Assembly: GCA_020055645.1 (NCBI GenBank)
Contig: CM034549.1
Span: 20,357,930-20,421,929, forward strand
Reading direction: 5' to 3'
Length of the DNA: 64,000 bases
Source of the DNA: Tomocerus qinae
Lineage: Eukaryota; Arthropoda; Collembola; Entomobryomorpha; Tomoceridae
Shown: piece by piece, positions 1 to 11,698 of the stretch
Layout of the letters: the number at the start of each line of letters is the position of its first letter
Numbering within the stretch: position 1 is the first letter of the stretch
Made by a program: the position numbers and the translations under genes
The notes under the pieces: model-generated
The model's database searches: none
Told to the model about the DNA's origin: nothing
The model's input: only the letters and a program-made list of their open reading frames with translations

Positions 1-578
1 TGCTTATGTTTATCTCAGTTTTGGAACTCTTCTGGAAAGCGATCTCGCACAATGGCGCTTTCATCAATAACAATAAAATATTGTATAATGGCGTTAAAAT
101 TATTAATATTTAGCGTACAGGTACAGGTTTCCATTTGTAGTCAAAAGTCAGTACATTACCAATACAAAAGGTGAATACTTTTAAAATTTATAATAATACT
201 TATAATACAATATAACATAACCTAAATTTCAAAGCCTAGTCTTACTTAAAAAACAAGTAAAGAGATGCGAACAAAAAAAGAACAGCAGCTGGAGGATATT
301 GTCTCAAGTTTTAGCATAAATCATACATATTATAAATAATAGTTAAAATAGATTGACTGTAAAATCTAATGTGGATAATGGATCCGAAAACCTAATGATC
401 TAATCAGAGCTATAACCTTAATATTCAAGCTCGTAGTTCAGACCTTGCAAAGTATTGGAACATATCTAATGGTTGTCGAAATGGTTGAAAATGTTAGTGC
501 ACTACTTGACAAGGACATGACTATTAAGTATTAGAAAACCGGGATCGAAAGAGTTGAAATTGAAATCTAACTGTCCGT

Positions 579-3500
579 TTAGATATTTCGACTGAATGCG
601 CCAGCTACAGAACAATGTCTCCATGGCCCTTCTGCTGCAACTTCCCAGCCAATTCCATTGGGATTGTTCGGAGAAACTCCAAGCCTCTTAGCTAAACTGC
701 AGTTAAATTTGTCTCCAGTTTTCAATAAAGCCCAAATAGTGCCATCAGGGCCCATAGAGATCTTTAACAATTGAAAGCAATAAACATTAATTCAATTCCT
801 TTACTTGATTTGCATTGCACAGCATATTATAGATAGACATAGTATATTACGTTTTATTATTTACAATAAGAAGGAAATTTAGGCAATGGCAACAAAACAT
901 TTTCAAAAATAAATAGTTTTAACTTATAGTGGTAGCCAGTTATATAGTACCTGCAAAACTCCATCACATGCTTTCACCCATTCTCGTCCTTCTGGAAACA
1001 CCGGTTGAATATCACTTCTTCTGTACAGTACATTGTTAGTTCCTAACGCCCAAACTCCAGCAGGTCCAATTTTGACTGACTTTAGCGGTGACGACCGAGG
1101 CCTATCTAACATTTGCCAACTATTTTGATAACGAATATAGGAAAATCCATCTTTGCCAATAGCCCAAATGCGCTGGTTAAACCATCCAGATATACTAACC
1201 TAAAATTATACAAAATTAGATTTCTCTACTAAGTGACATGACATGAGCAGGATATAGAATGTACGACAAAATGTAGCAAACATAAACATTGTTAGTTTGC
1301 TTAACTTACAAATGGCTTATCATTGGGTACTGGTTCCCAATGACTCCCTATAGGATTTTCAGGTGTCATACCACATCTGATTACAGCATCACCATTTTGG
1401 GAAATACCTACTACTTCCCATTCACACTCTTCGTTCATCTAAAATGATAGTCAAATTATATAATAGCTCTTAGTAATACAATTGCTACATTATGAAGTCT
1501 ACCTGTATACACAGATCAATCATTTTCATGTTGGGAAGAAGCTGCCATGGACCAGAAGTTGTAAACCGACAGATACGTTTCCAACGCCTTCGTCTCACAA
1601 AATCATTTAGTCGTTTGCTAGCGTGGTAAGAGGCCGGAAAATCAATGGCATATTGCCATCCTTTTTGATCAACTCCTTCTTTCAGGTCATAATCCACTTC
1701 CCAATCGGTCGCCTAATGCCAAAGAATATTACATTCACGTAAGTAGTTGATTGCTACTACCTACTACTTTAAGTACACACTCCCACATAAACTCTAACTA
1801 AACCCTATAACTAAACAGAACTATCTAGCTTTAGTTATATATATGTTAACGGCAATAAGTAAATTCAGGCATTAAGCTTAATGCCTAGGCAATAAGCTTA
1901 ATGCCTAAAAATGCCCGGCATTAAGCTTAATGCCTAGTCTTTAAGCTTAAAGCCTAGGCATTAAGCCTAATGCCTGAATTTTACTCGGCATTAAGCTTAA
2001 TGCCTGGTCTTATTGCCTGATTTGGGTGGAAATCAATGTAAACAGCAAAAACTTAAGTCTAATATACACCGTCGATGTGTATTTATGTAAAATGCAAATG
2101 TACACGGTTAGGGTTAGTCATTAAAAAAAATATGGGATTTTTAAATGTATTTTAATTTCATAAATTTTACTAATGCTGTATGTTACCACCTCCTCCATTC
2201 GGATTTCACAGTAAGTCGAGTGTTAAAGAGTTCCATTGGAGTAATCCTTGCAACCTCAGCGACAATTCCAACCTTCAGTTCAGCAATGTCTTGAGGGGTG
2301 GTTTCGTAAATGCATGACTTAAAGTGTCCTTATATAGGAAAAATTTCAATTGTCAAAATTTGTCATCTTTATCCATACTCAGGCCTGCCCAATGACTTAT
2401 GAGGGGTGCCATCATCATGAGCCCATCACCACCCACGTAATCACCTCTACCATGTCACTAATATTATAATTTACCTCATTAAGTTAGAGTTAATCGGATC
2501 GATTCATATTTCATTGCAATAAACTATAAACTTATAGATTTGCTTGTGTCCTAATTCTATCGTTATCTCGTGGAATCATTTCTTCACATTTAGATAAGAA
2601 ATCCTGGCATCCCCAATGCAACTCTATATATTGGGAAATCCGAATGGAGGAGGTGGTAACATACAGCATTAGTAAAATTTATGAAATTAAAATACGTGTA
2701 AAAATCCCATATTGTTTTAAATGACTAACCCTAACCGTGTACATTTGCATTTTACATAAATACACATCGACGGTGTATATTAGACTTAAGTTTTTGCTGT
2801 TTACATTGATTTCCACTCAAATCAGGCAATAAGACCAGGCATTAAGCTTAATGCCGAGTAAAATTCAGGCATTAGGCTTAATGCCTAGGCTTTAAGCTTA
2901 AAGACTAGGCATTAAGCTTAATGCCGGGCATTTTTAGGCATTAAGCTTATTGCCTAGGCATTAAGCTTAATGCCTGAATTTACTTATTGCCGTTAACATA
3001 TATAAAATCAATCATACCCAACTCCATTGACATGAAGGTAGTTTCATTTTATCTTTTTCTTGAGGAATTCGCCCAGTTTCATCAGTCCAAGGTTGTCTGT
3101 CTGTAGGCAATCCATTAGATCCAAATCCAGATATTGGGTTCCAACGTTGATTTTCATAAATGTAATAACTTTGCTCATCGGTAACAGGATTGTGTTCTCC
3201 TTTATACATTGAAATAAACATTATGAATAGTATTAATTAAATAATTAAATCTGTAATACTAATACTCTAATACCTTAAAAGAAATTAGATAAATAAATAA
3301 ACAAATTATTATTATAAAATTTATAAGAATTATTTCTACCTTCCACTTTTTTAGTGCCCTTAGAGTTTAGAGTATATGCCCATATGCTCAAGTCATAGCC
3401 AATACCCCAAACAGACCCGTTAGAGGCAGCTTCTACTTTCCAAAAATGGGCTGGGACAGGAGCAGTTACAAATTCCACTTGCTTATTCTCATCTCCAGCC

Positions 3501-6500
3501 TTAGGGTCATACCTGTATAAATGTTTTTAAATGAATTATATGAAATTAAATATAATAAGATGGTATATTTAAAAAAAGGGTGATTAATCTACGTAATTTA
3601 AAACTTGTTCACCTCACACTAGTGACGTTAACATCTCCAAGCACAGTAAAATGTGTAATTAAACGAGGCAAAAGTCTGTGCTTGTAAGTGTACATAAATT
3701 TATGCTTGGCCGTTACAGTAGTGATAAAGTAGACGTCTGTGCATTGAATCGATATAGAATAAGAATGTCCAGGTAGAAAGGGAAATACTCCATCCCTTTC
3801 TTCAGTCCCCCATTCTCCTTTGTCTCGTGTGTTCCTGACGACGTATTTCTCTGGTAGTCGAGGATTGAAGTGGAAGGCAACTAATTCTCGTCCATTTAAG
3901 TTCAGTGAGAATCTCTCAGCAGTGGTCGGCAAACTTACATCTACTTTCACCTCACTTCCAGGTAAGAATCCTTTAATTAATGGGTGATGTAACTTCAGAT
4001 CGTCGTTAGGTAATGGTGTTATGACATCGACTTCAGCTGGAGTATCTATAAAATAAAGTAAATTATCATTAAAATTTTTGGATTTATATATACTTACACA
4101 GTGACTTTTATAGCAACAACAATAATAGATTTTATCTTTGGGTAGAATTTCTTATTTTAATTTTCGCAGCCTTGCGTTTAGAAAATAGATAGATAATATA
4201 CTTTTAAAGGCTTATTAACTTCTTATGACATTATTAGTTAAAACAATAGGTAAATATTTTACCTGCCATCTTAAATTGCCCTGCTTGAAGAACTTCTCCA
4301 TTTTGAGTAGTTAGCCAAACGTTTGCTAATGTGTATTCCTCTAGGGGCTTTGCTGATAGTTCTACAATAGCAGCTCGCCACTCTTCAGTGTCTTTTTCAT
4401 TGCTAAAAACATAATTTAGAATGAAGGCGTCATTTAAACTAAGTCAAGAATCATTGAGTGAATAACTGCACACTCAGTTAGATTCAGAATTTTTAATACA
4501 GGCTAGGTAAGACTTATTTTTCTAAATTATGACATAAAAAATAAAAACTTAAATTAATTTCGATTACTTGAATTTGAAGGATACAAAGTCGGCAATTCCA
4601 GACTCGATAGAATTCCGAATCCTTAAGATGAAAGACATGGAAACATCTGCTGCAAGAATAACGCTCAAAACATCTTGCATGGAGCATATCCAGGAATTCT
4701 GTAAATTCTATGTGCATACATAAAATATGCGTTTTCATTTAATCCTGCATATTTTAATTTTCGTTAAGCAAAAGAAAATAGTATAAACAAATTACTTTGT
4801 GAAAAACAAGAGTGTCATTGTTTGAAATTTCCAGCTCCCCAGCATGCCACACAGATCCCGACCCTTTGGAGTAATGTAACATCTTAGCCCTCACAGATTT
4901 GCTCCATGAAGAAGATGCATCTACAGCATTTGGATAGGAAAATTCACTTCTTTCCGCCTTTAACGTTTGCAAATCATTCAGAATTTCCTCACGCCAAGGG
5001 CCTACTTCCAGATCGCCGTCAGACCCAAAACTGTAATTGGTTTCATTTTTGTAATTCCTGTCTTCGGTACAGCAATACATAATTCAAAAAATACTCACGA
5101 AAGCGTCGAAGCACAGCCTCCGTCCACCCAGCATAAGCTAATATTAGCAAACAGTTTTTCCACATCGTCCACAGGTATTCCTTGCGGAATATCAGGACGT
5201 ATGGAAATAAGAGACTCCAGGCTTCCATTTGCATCAACAGAATCAGATAACTCTGAAACACAAGACACTTGTGAAACAGTATCCCATGCAATTCTGGGAA
5301 AGGCTTCTTTCCACCCTTGGCCATGTTTCTGATCCTTACTAATTCCAAATCGACTGAAAACAACATTTTCATCTTCATTGACGGCTAGTACAACCTATAA
5401 TTCAATAGTAAAATAAAAACGTTTATCATACCGACTTCTTCAGTTTATAATACTATAGTATAGTACAAGGCTACTTTTAGGTACCTGATCTGATTTGCTG
5501 ACAGAAATAGCTTTCATGTTACCAGGAGTTGGAATCTCACTCCATTCAAATGCTGATCCACACTTTAAAATGGCATTTTGTAGATCCCCCTTGAGAGCCC
5601 AACATTTTTTATCTCTTGTTAACGCCCATAATGCATCTTCACCAGCGGCAATTTGCAGTAATCCACCACTGGGACCACTAGCCTCCAACCAATCTGTACC
5701 TGAAATGTTAAATTATTACATAAAATTGGAACAGATGAGATATACGTTACTATACATATGAAGTTACGATGGATGGAATGATGGAAAAAAATAAAGAATA
5801 GTTAGAAGTTAGAATTAGGCACAAAAAGTTAAATCCTAGTACCTGATAAATTATTAGGTGTTATGCCTATTCTAAACAAACACGATCCAGTCCATGTGAC
5901 AATAAAAGGGGTACCATTGGCTGCTACACTTACTTGACACGCTTCTAACCCTTTATTTATTTCAATATGCTCCCAAAAAGTACCCTCCGGATTGACATTA
6001 GTTACTCCTGACCGAAAATATATCTACAACCAATTTATCAGTTAGTGTTCTTACAAAATTACTAACATATATTTAATTGACAGATTTTACATACTTGACC
6101 AATAATGGACACTGCCCACACACAGCACAATTCCGGGTGGGACATCCCAAAGCTACTAACGCTAACGTCAATGAATGGTTCCTGGGGCGGTTACAAATTA
6201 ATAATGAATGGTGCAAACATACAATGTTTGAGTACAAACATTAAAACTAAACTTACTAAACTACAAAGTAAAAATAACGAAATTTGAAAATCTGAAACGA
6301 TTTAGTTGTTAATCTTGGCAATGCAATTAACCAACCTGTGTATGGTCCTTATGAATCGATTCAATTCTGCTCCATTTATTGGTTCCAATGTAACGACGGT
6401 ATCGATACAACTTTCTTCTCCGTACGCAAGATTTCCACGACTTCTCGGCAACATAATTGGCTGGGAAGTCAATTGCATAAGTCCAACCCTACAATTTTTA

Positions 6501-7308
6501 TAACAATAGATCGTATTACTACAGTACAGAGTAAGTCGAGCATTAATGAGATAATTTATTTTCACAAAAGGTAAGAAATAGTGTTTACCTCACATGTCAA
6601 TAATTCATTTTGGAATGTATTTTCTATTTGCCAGTCCCCGTCCCATACCCATGCGTCAGATGGCAACTTAATTAAAGATTTATCTCGATTTTCGGTACCT
6701 TCCTCATTGGAGAACGGTGGCCGATCTGTAGGCAGCAGATGATCGCAAAAGCCTTCGACAGGATTCCATCGCTTTAAATTAATATAAATTTATAATGTAT
6801 TCGGAACAGAAGATAAAAACATTACATTTACAACAATAGTTAATATTAAAAGTAAGCAGTAAACAGTAAATCGAGACAGGAAAATTATTTAAGTGAAATA
6901 GAAAAATCTGTTGATAATTAATTGTGGGGTTTGCACTTATGAAAAATTAAATCGAAAACTAAATTCTTACTTGGTTTTCGTAAATTTCTTGTCTAACCCG
7001 TATTGGCATGTCTGTTTTGGCTACGTAAACATGAACCTGATGATCAGAACTGATACCCCACAAGCTACCATTTCTTGATGAAAGTCGCTGTAAACCAATA
7101 AATTATTATGTACATGGAAAATGAAAATGTGACAGTCAAACAACAATTTTCGAAATAAAACCTTGATGTCCACTTTAGTTGGATTAGGAAGAGTGCTCCA
7201 GACGCTTTTAGCTCCATTGGCTTGTGAATTAACATACCACACTTTGCCACTGCAGTCAACCCCATATACGCTGGCGTTAGATCTTGAAGATTCTAAATCG
7301 CCTGACAT
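579..7308 (-). CDS. TECPR1: TECPR1/Pex23-like tectonin-dysferlin-PH protein with galectin domain, copy A
   Basis: Eighteen coding exons join in phase to 1147 codons: 7162-7308, 6971-7087, 6589-6771, 6336-6488, 6095-6181, 5843-6023, 5485-5699, 5099-5394, 4796-5030, 4568-4698, 4263-4402, 3613-4045, 3340-3512, 3018-3199, 1503-1712, 1310-1438, 951-1199, 579-761. Domain order: tectonin repeats (about 1-88), dysferlin halves (89-200, with TDRPPFS and an RRRKLYRYRR core), tectonin repeats (200-460), PH-like region (460-605), galectin domain (about 650-770), then tectonin, dysferlin (830-961, ending RRRRWKR) and tectonin repeats (962-1147). Human TECPR1, of similar length, works in autophagosome-lysosome fusion and damaged-lysosome sensing; a like role here is inferred. 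The galectin part keeps HFNPR, VVRN and WGTEER. The start is the first ATG after an acceptor, so a non-coding 5' exon is likely, with a candidate donor near 7415. Family sure; exon edges good but unconfirmed. Confidence 0.9.
1838..3004. mobile_element. Foldback element in intron 14 of copy A
   Basis: Two inverted arms of 369 bases each (1838-2206 and 2636-3004) flank a 429-base centre. The outer ends read TATATATGTTAACG and its exact reverse complement. The outer part of each arm is a row of about six imperfect units of the 18-base palindrome GGCATTAAGCTTAATGCC, so palindromes are nested inside the arms. The matching intron of copy B is only about 70 bases and lacks it. No transposase is visible in the centre, so it is non-autonomous. 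A TA or TATA target duplication is possible but blends into the TA-rich ends. Confidence 0.9.
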
Positions 7309-8950
7309 TTTCTTTTTCCCTGCCTGTTGAATAAAATGAATTTTAGTCATAAGTAAATTGCTTGAACTTTTATTTAAAAGGATAACCAATAATAATAAAA
7401 GCTCAAATTCTTACGCGTATACAGTAAACTAGTTTTGAAACAACTATCAACTATGAACCATTAATTAGGTGTATGAGGGATTAGCTCAAAAACTTATACG
7501 GGTAACGTCACAAAAGCTAAAACTAAAACGAGTCATAGTATATCCTGACACAGCTGACTCTGACCGACACTGATAGCCTGATAGCAATCCAGCAGCCGCA
7601 GCGCTGTATAGTATAACATATAACCACAAGCTATTTTTGTAATACTTATCTATAAATGGCTATTATGAAACGTTACAGTTGACAATGACCAGGGAGGATT
7701 TTTAAAATAACCTTAGTTTTGCTTTGCTAATTTTGCGTGACTATGAGTCACTGAATGTCAGTCTATTTGAAAATCGGTACAAAAAGTCAGCTGCTGTATA
7801 TTCTGATCAGATTTGATGTTCGTTCTTTCGCTTTCATCGTCGTCTGTCTCATGCGTTGTCTCATGCGTCACATTAGCTATTGCGGCTCATACGTCTCATC
7901 TTATGCTCGGTTTGGTTTGGCTCTGGCTTCGTGTCTTCAGTTCTATTAGCAATTAATTGTCTTAAATTATCAATTAATTTATCATGATAAAAATGAATTC
8001 ACATGTTCATATAGTTATGATATGAGTCATGAGTATTAGTAAACTGGTTTTTAATAATTCCATGTTTTTACAGCACAATTTTCGACAAATGCTATAAACA
8101 AACAATTTTATTTTTCTTCTTTCATGCACTATATAAAAATAAAATAAATGATCCGTCAGACAAATCTATTACATAATACACCTATTTATCTACTACCATA
8201 TAGTATACCTACAAATAAAACTATGATGTAGATATGCAACAGTACAGTGTACAGTTAACAACAGTAATATATTTATAACAAGCACATAAGTACATTTAAA
8301 AGTAATTATTAGTGATGATATAACAATAATTTTTGGTAAATAGTTGTTGTATCGAGAAAAATTAGCACGCACAGAGATAGTTTAAGTTTAATTGTAAGAA
8401 TCAAATATTACTAAAATTTTCTGGGCTAATAAGGCATAGGTTATTATAGGACAAGACAAGAGTGCACAACTGTAGATAAGCTTTTCACTACTCAATCAAA
8501 AGTATGCGTTTCCAAAAATGTCATACCAGTTTTGAATGTGTGTGGATTATTTTTAGTTATAACAAATTAATGAGCGCCTCTTTCCCATTTAATATGCATC
8601 GTGTTTTACTAATTTTGAAAGATAATAAAATGAGTGCACCACAAAATTTTAGTTATCAAAAATTATGTAGTATGTGTTACAGTATTTTAACTGTGGATTA
8701 TTATTAGTTTAGTAACTGCAACAAATAAATTGTTTTCAGATTTCACAAAAATTAGGGAAAAGAGAAGAGGTCATGCGGTCATGTATATGCGAATGCAGTA
8801 AACATTGACGTATTCTCATCTATTTATATACTATGCATTAATGTGCTACTACCAAGCTACTACTTAACATGCTTTTAATAAAAGCCACCGTTCGATGTAT
8901 TTTTGTTTGTTCACAACAATGCAATAATACACACATGGATAAAACATACT
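7309..8950. promoter_or_regulatory. 5' flank of copy A, up to the duplication joint
   Basis: No coding sequence is visible. On the minus strand an acceptor lies just before the copy A start codon (near 7325), and a donor-like GTAAGAATTTG lies near 7415, suggesting a non-coding first exon upstream. About 7770-7840 matches 24095-24165 upstream of copy B (shared CAGCTGCT and GAAAATCGGT strings), so the duplicated unit includes roughly 500 bases of upstream sequence. The rest, to about 8950, is AT-rich with no recognised feature. Confidence 0.5.
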
Positions 8951-9279
8951 TAATGGTTTTTCAAACACAATACAATAACAATGTGTTACAAATTATAACG
9001 TTCCAAATTATTAGTATTAAGCGGACAGGTACTGGTTTCCCTTTGTCAACAGTCAGTCAGTATACTCAACAAAAAAGTTGAATACTTTTTAAAAGTATAA
9101 TGCTAAATTGCCAAGTGCTCTCCACTCCCTGACACAAAGAACAATCAACGGTGCTGATACTAATGAAAGTTTATAGTTTACACGTTTACAGTTATATATA
9201 AAATTATAATTATAAAAGTTAATTATAAATTGTTACAATGCTAATCTTTCTTAATATGCTACATTTCCTAATCACTGCG

Positions 9280-9660
9280 TGTCAGAGGTGGGCTTTATCG
9301 TACTTGCATATCTTACCATACTCAACTCGTAAAGTAAGGAACCATACGCATACCGTACCCTACAGTACTCAACCAGTAAAGTAAGGAGTCTTACCGTGCG
9401 TACCCTACTAACTAACTCGTAAAGAAAAAGAAAGTAAGGAAACATACCGTACGTAGTGATTTTAGTAGGTACGCGTACCTACTAAAATCACTACGTCGGA
9501 TTCTAAAGCATACCGTAATGCGTAACCTACCGTACTCATCCATTAAAATAAGGAGTCTGTACGTACCCTACCCTACTCTACTTGCGATGCGATGCAAGGA
9601 ACCATACCTTCCTACCGTACTCCATCCCTAAAGTAAGGGTCAAAAGACAAGATCAATATA
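9280..9660. repeat. Degenerate CGTAC-rich tandem repeat
   Basis: Repeated variants of ACCGTACTC, CCTACC and AAAGTAAGGA recur with irregular spacing. Similar material resumes at about 10095-10370. No reading frame of interest. A long palindrome sits inside it. Confidence 0.6.
9451..9496. repeat. 46-base perfect palindrome
   Basis: The sequence from 9451 reads ACGTAGTGATTTTAGTAGG and is mirrored exactly through the centre TACG/CGTA at 9473/9474, with no loop. It lies within the CGTAC-rich repeat. Confidence 0.9.
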
Positions 9661-11174
9661 ACAAATTGTGTTGCTTTGCGTAAAGTTATTTTTTTGTAAA
9701 ATTCAAAGCATACTGTAAAAGTAGAAAACAAACCAATTCCCTAAGGAATTCGCTTTAACGTTTCTATTAATACAATTTGTTCCCAGAATTGGACTGTTTG
9801 CTTACGAGAAGTTAACACATGCGCTTAAAAACTATAGCCAATATTATATACTACCACATAATAAATGCTTCAAACATGCAAAGCTTGAATAATATTTATT
9901 GTTAATTATTTAAAGACAATTTTTTGGTGTCAATAAGTGCGCAATGGAAGGCTTATAGTTATAATTACTAACAATCAGAAATAGAGCTGTTGGTTTCGAC
10001 CTTATGGTAATAAAGCTCGTGGTAATATTGTTTGTCTTGGAATACCACGTGCGTAAGTGCTAATGTATTTTAGACAATGAAATAAGTAAGTAGATTGACT
10101 GTATGGTTCCTGTCAGCCTTCCCGTATTCATCCCTACCACTTCAGCTAGGTTCAAGCCGTACCTTCGATCCTCCCTACTACATAAAGCTCAGCTCAAGTC
10201 ATACCGTACTCGCTGCTACTTACTTGACACTAGGTCTTTCCATCCCCACTGCATACTTTACTTCGGTATATAATGTCAAACTTAAATACCGTATCCATCC
10301 CGTACTTGGTTTGAAAGTAACTACTCATCCGATCTCAACCCTAAAATCACATTAAAGTAGGGGGTGTGAATGGATATGGGTCATATTTGGATGGTTAAAG
10401 TAGGGATGGCGCCCACCTCTGCTGCGTGTAACTATTCTTTAAGTTTACTCTTTGTACGTACACTACTTTCCCATCTTACATCTGTAAAATGTAAGTTGGA
10501 TGTTGGATCACGGTTCATAACATCCCTAAGCGAAATGGTCTGTTGAATAAATAAATAAATAATAATACTGTTAAATCACAATCTAAAATTCAAAGTTTAG
10601 GCTATAGCTTACATACAAATAAGAAGTAAAGAGATACGAACAAAAATAGAACTGCCGCTGGAGGATACTGTCTTAAGTCCCAAAACTAGATTGAACGCAA
10701 AATCTAGTGTGGATAATCATTCTGAAAAAGTAATGATCTAAATAGAGCCATAACCTTCAAGCTCATAATTCGAATTAATAATTCTCCGTATTGAAATAGA
10801 TCTCCCTCGGGTAACTATTTCGATTTTTTTCGTTTTCAAGACCAAAATAATATATAGCCTTTGAAATATAATTCTCCATATCGAAATAATTCACCATCCC
10901 AATCTAAGTTTCAGTAGGTACAAATGGTGGGTAAGTTTGAGTGCAGATAAGAATAATGAGTTTAGCAACTCGAAAATGTCTGACCAAGAAGGCAGAAATA
11001 TTCTTACTCCAAAACGAACCTATTTATGTTGCTCGGACTTTGGAATTTAAGCTAACATCTATTAAGTTACGTGATAAAACTTCAATCACCAGTGCTAGTA
11101 TTGTCTAGAATCTATACCCCTATTTGCCAGCAAATGTTAATCGGTAAGCACTACGAGATTGGATAAAAAGAGGC

Positions 11175-11219
11175 CGGCAAGGAAATGAGATTGAAGATGT
11201 CAATCTCATTTCCTTGCCG
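11175..11219. repeat. Hairpin with 20-base perfect arms
   Basis: The arm CGGCAAGGAAATGAGATTGA (11175-11194) is followed by five bases and then its exact reverse complement (11200-11219). It sits in the 0.83 kb insertion downstream of copy B. It could be the core of a small foldback element; nothing shows that it is transcribed. Confidence 0.85.
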
Positions 11220-11698
11220 TCACTCCAAGGCGTCCTATAGGAGACTATTTTCAAATCCAGGGAGACATGAAAATCGCTTCTCTTCGGTGGATGATATTTT
11301 ATATTGACCAATCAGAACGCAGCATTTCATTTCAAAATTTTATATGATTTTCATAAACATTCTCAGGGGAAATATTTATTACGACATTTGAATTTTTAAA
11401 CTCTCATTTTTTAATTTTCAATAAGTTATAACTTGACTGTTTGGAAAATAATTCTCCGTATCAAAATAATTCACCACCTGGTTAACTATTTCGATTTTCA
11501 TCGTTTTCATGAGCTAAAAATGGCCAATGAATAATGAAACATAACACCCCTGAGAATTAATTCGATTAATACGGTATATAATTTTTGAACGTTTCTAATT
11601 TCTAATGACTGTTGAAATGGTAAGGACAAAACTATTAAGTAGTAGAAAACCGGGAATCAAAGGTAATCAGAGAGCTGAAATTGAAATCTAACTGTCCT

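Larger units (their letters stand above)
8960..11698. repeat. Duplicated 3' flank of copy B, split by two insertions
   Basis: Three blocks match the sequence downstream of copy A: 8960-9110 resembles 85-190, 10612-10760 resembles 240-410, and 11600-11698 resembles 470-578. Between them lie a 1.5 kb insertion rich in CGTAC-type repeats (9110-10610) and a 0.83 kb insertion (10765-11590). The second begins and ends with related direct repeats (10778-10850 and 11446-11520, sharing AATTCTCCGTAT and ACTATTTCGATTTT). The blocks show that the gene duplication carried its 3' flank along. Confidence 0.6.

Noticed and set aside
4514-4738. Cys-rich minus-strand frame (RCFERYSCSRCF) resembling a zinc finger
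   Set aside because: It overlaps exon 10 of copy A in another frame. The proper frame (CSMQDVLSVILAADVSMSFI) joins its neighbours in phase, and the Cys spacing does not fit a finger.
5043-5378. 111-codon minus frame over exon 8 of copy A
   Set aside because: Out of phase with exons 7 and 9. The true frame (WKEAFPRIAWDTVSQVS) continues the tectonin repeats.
8504-9081. Small plus-strand frames between copies A and B
   Set aside because: AT-rich chance frames in the duplication joint and 3' flank; no homology, no splice support.
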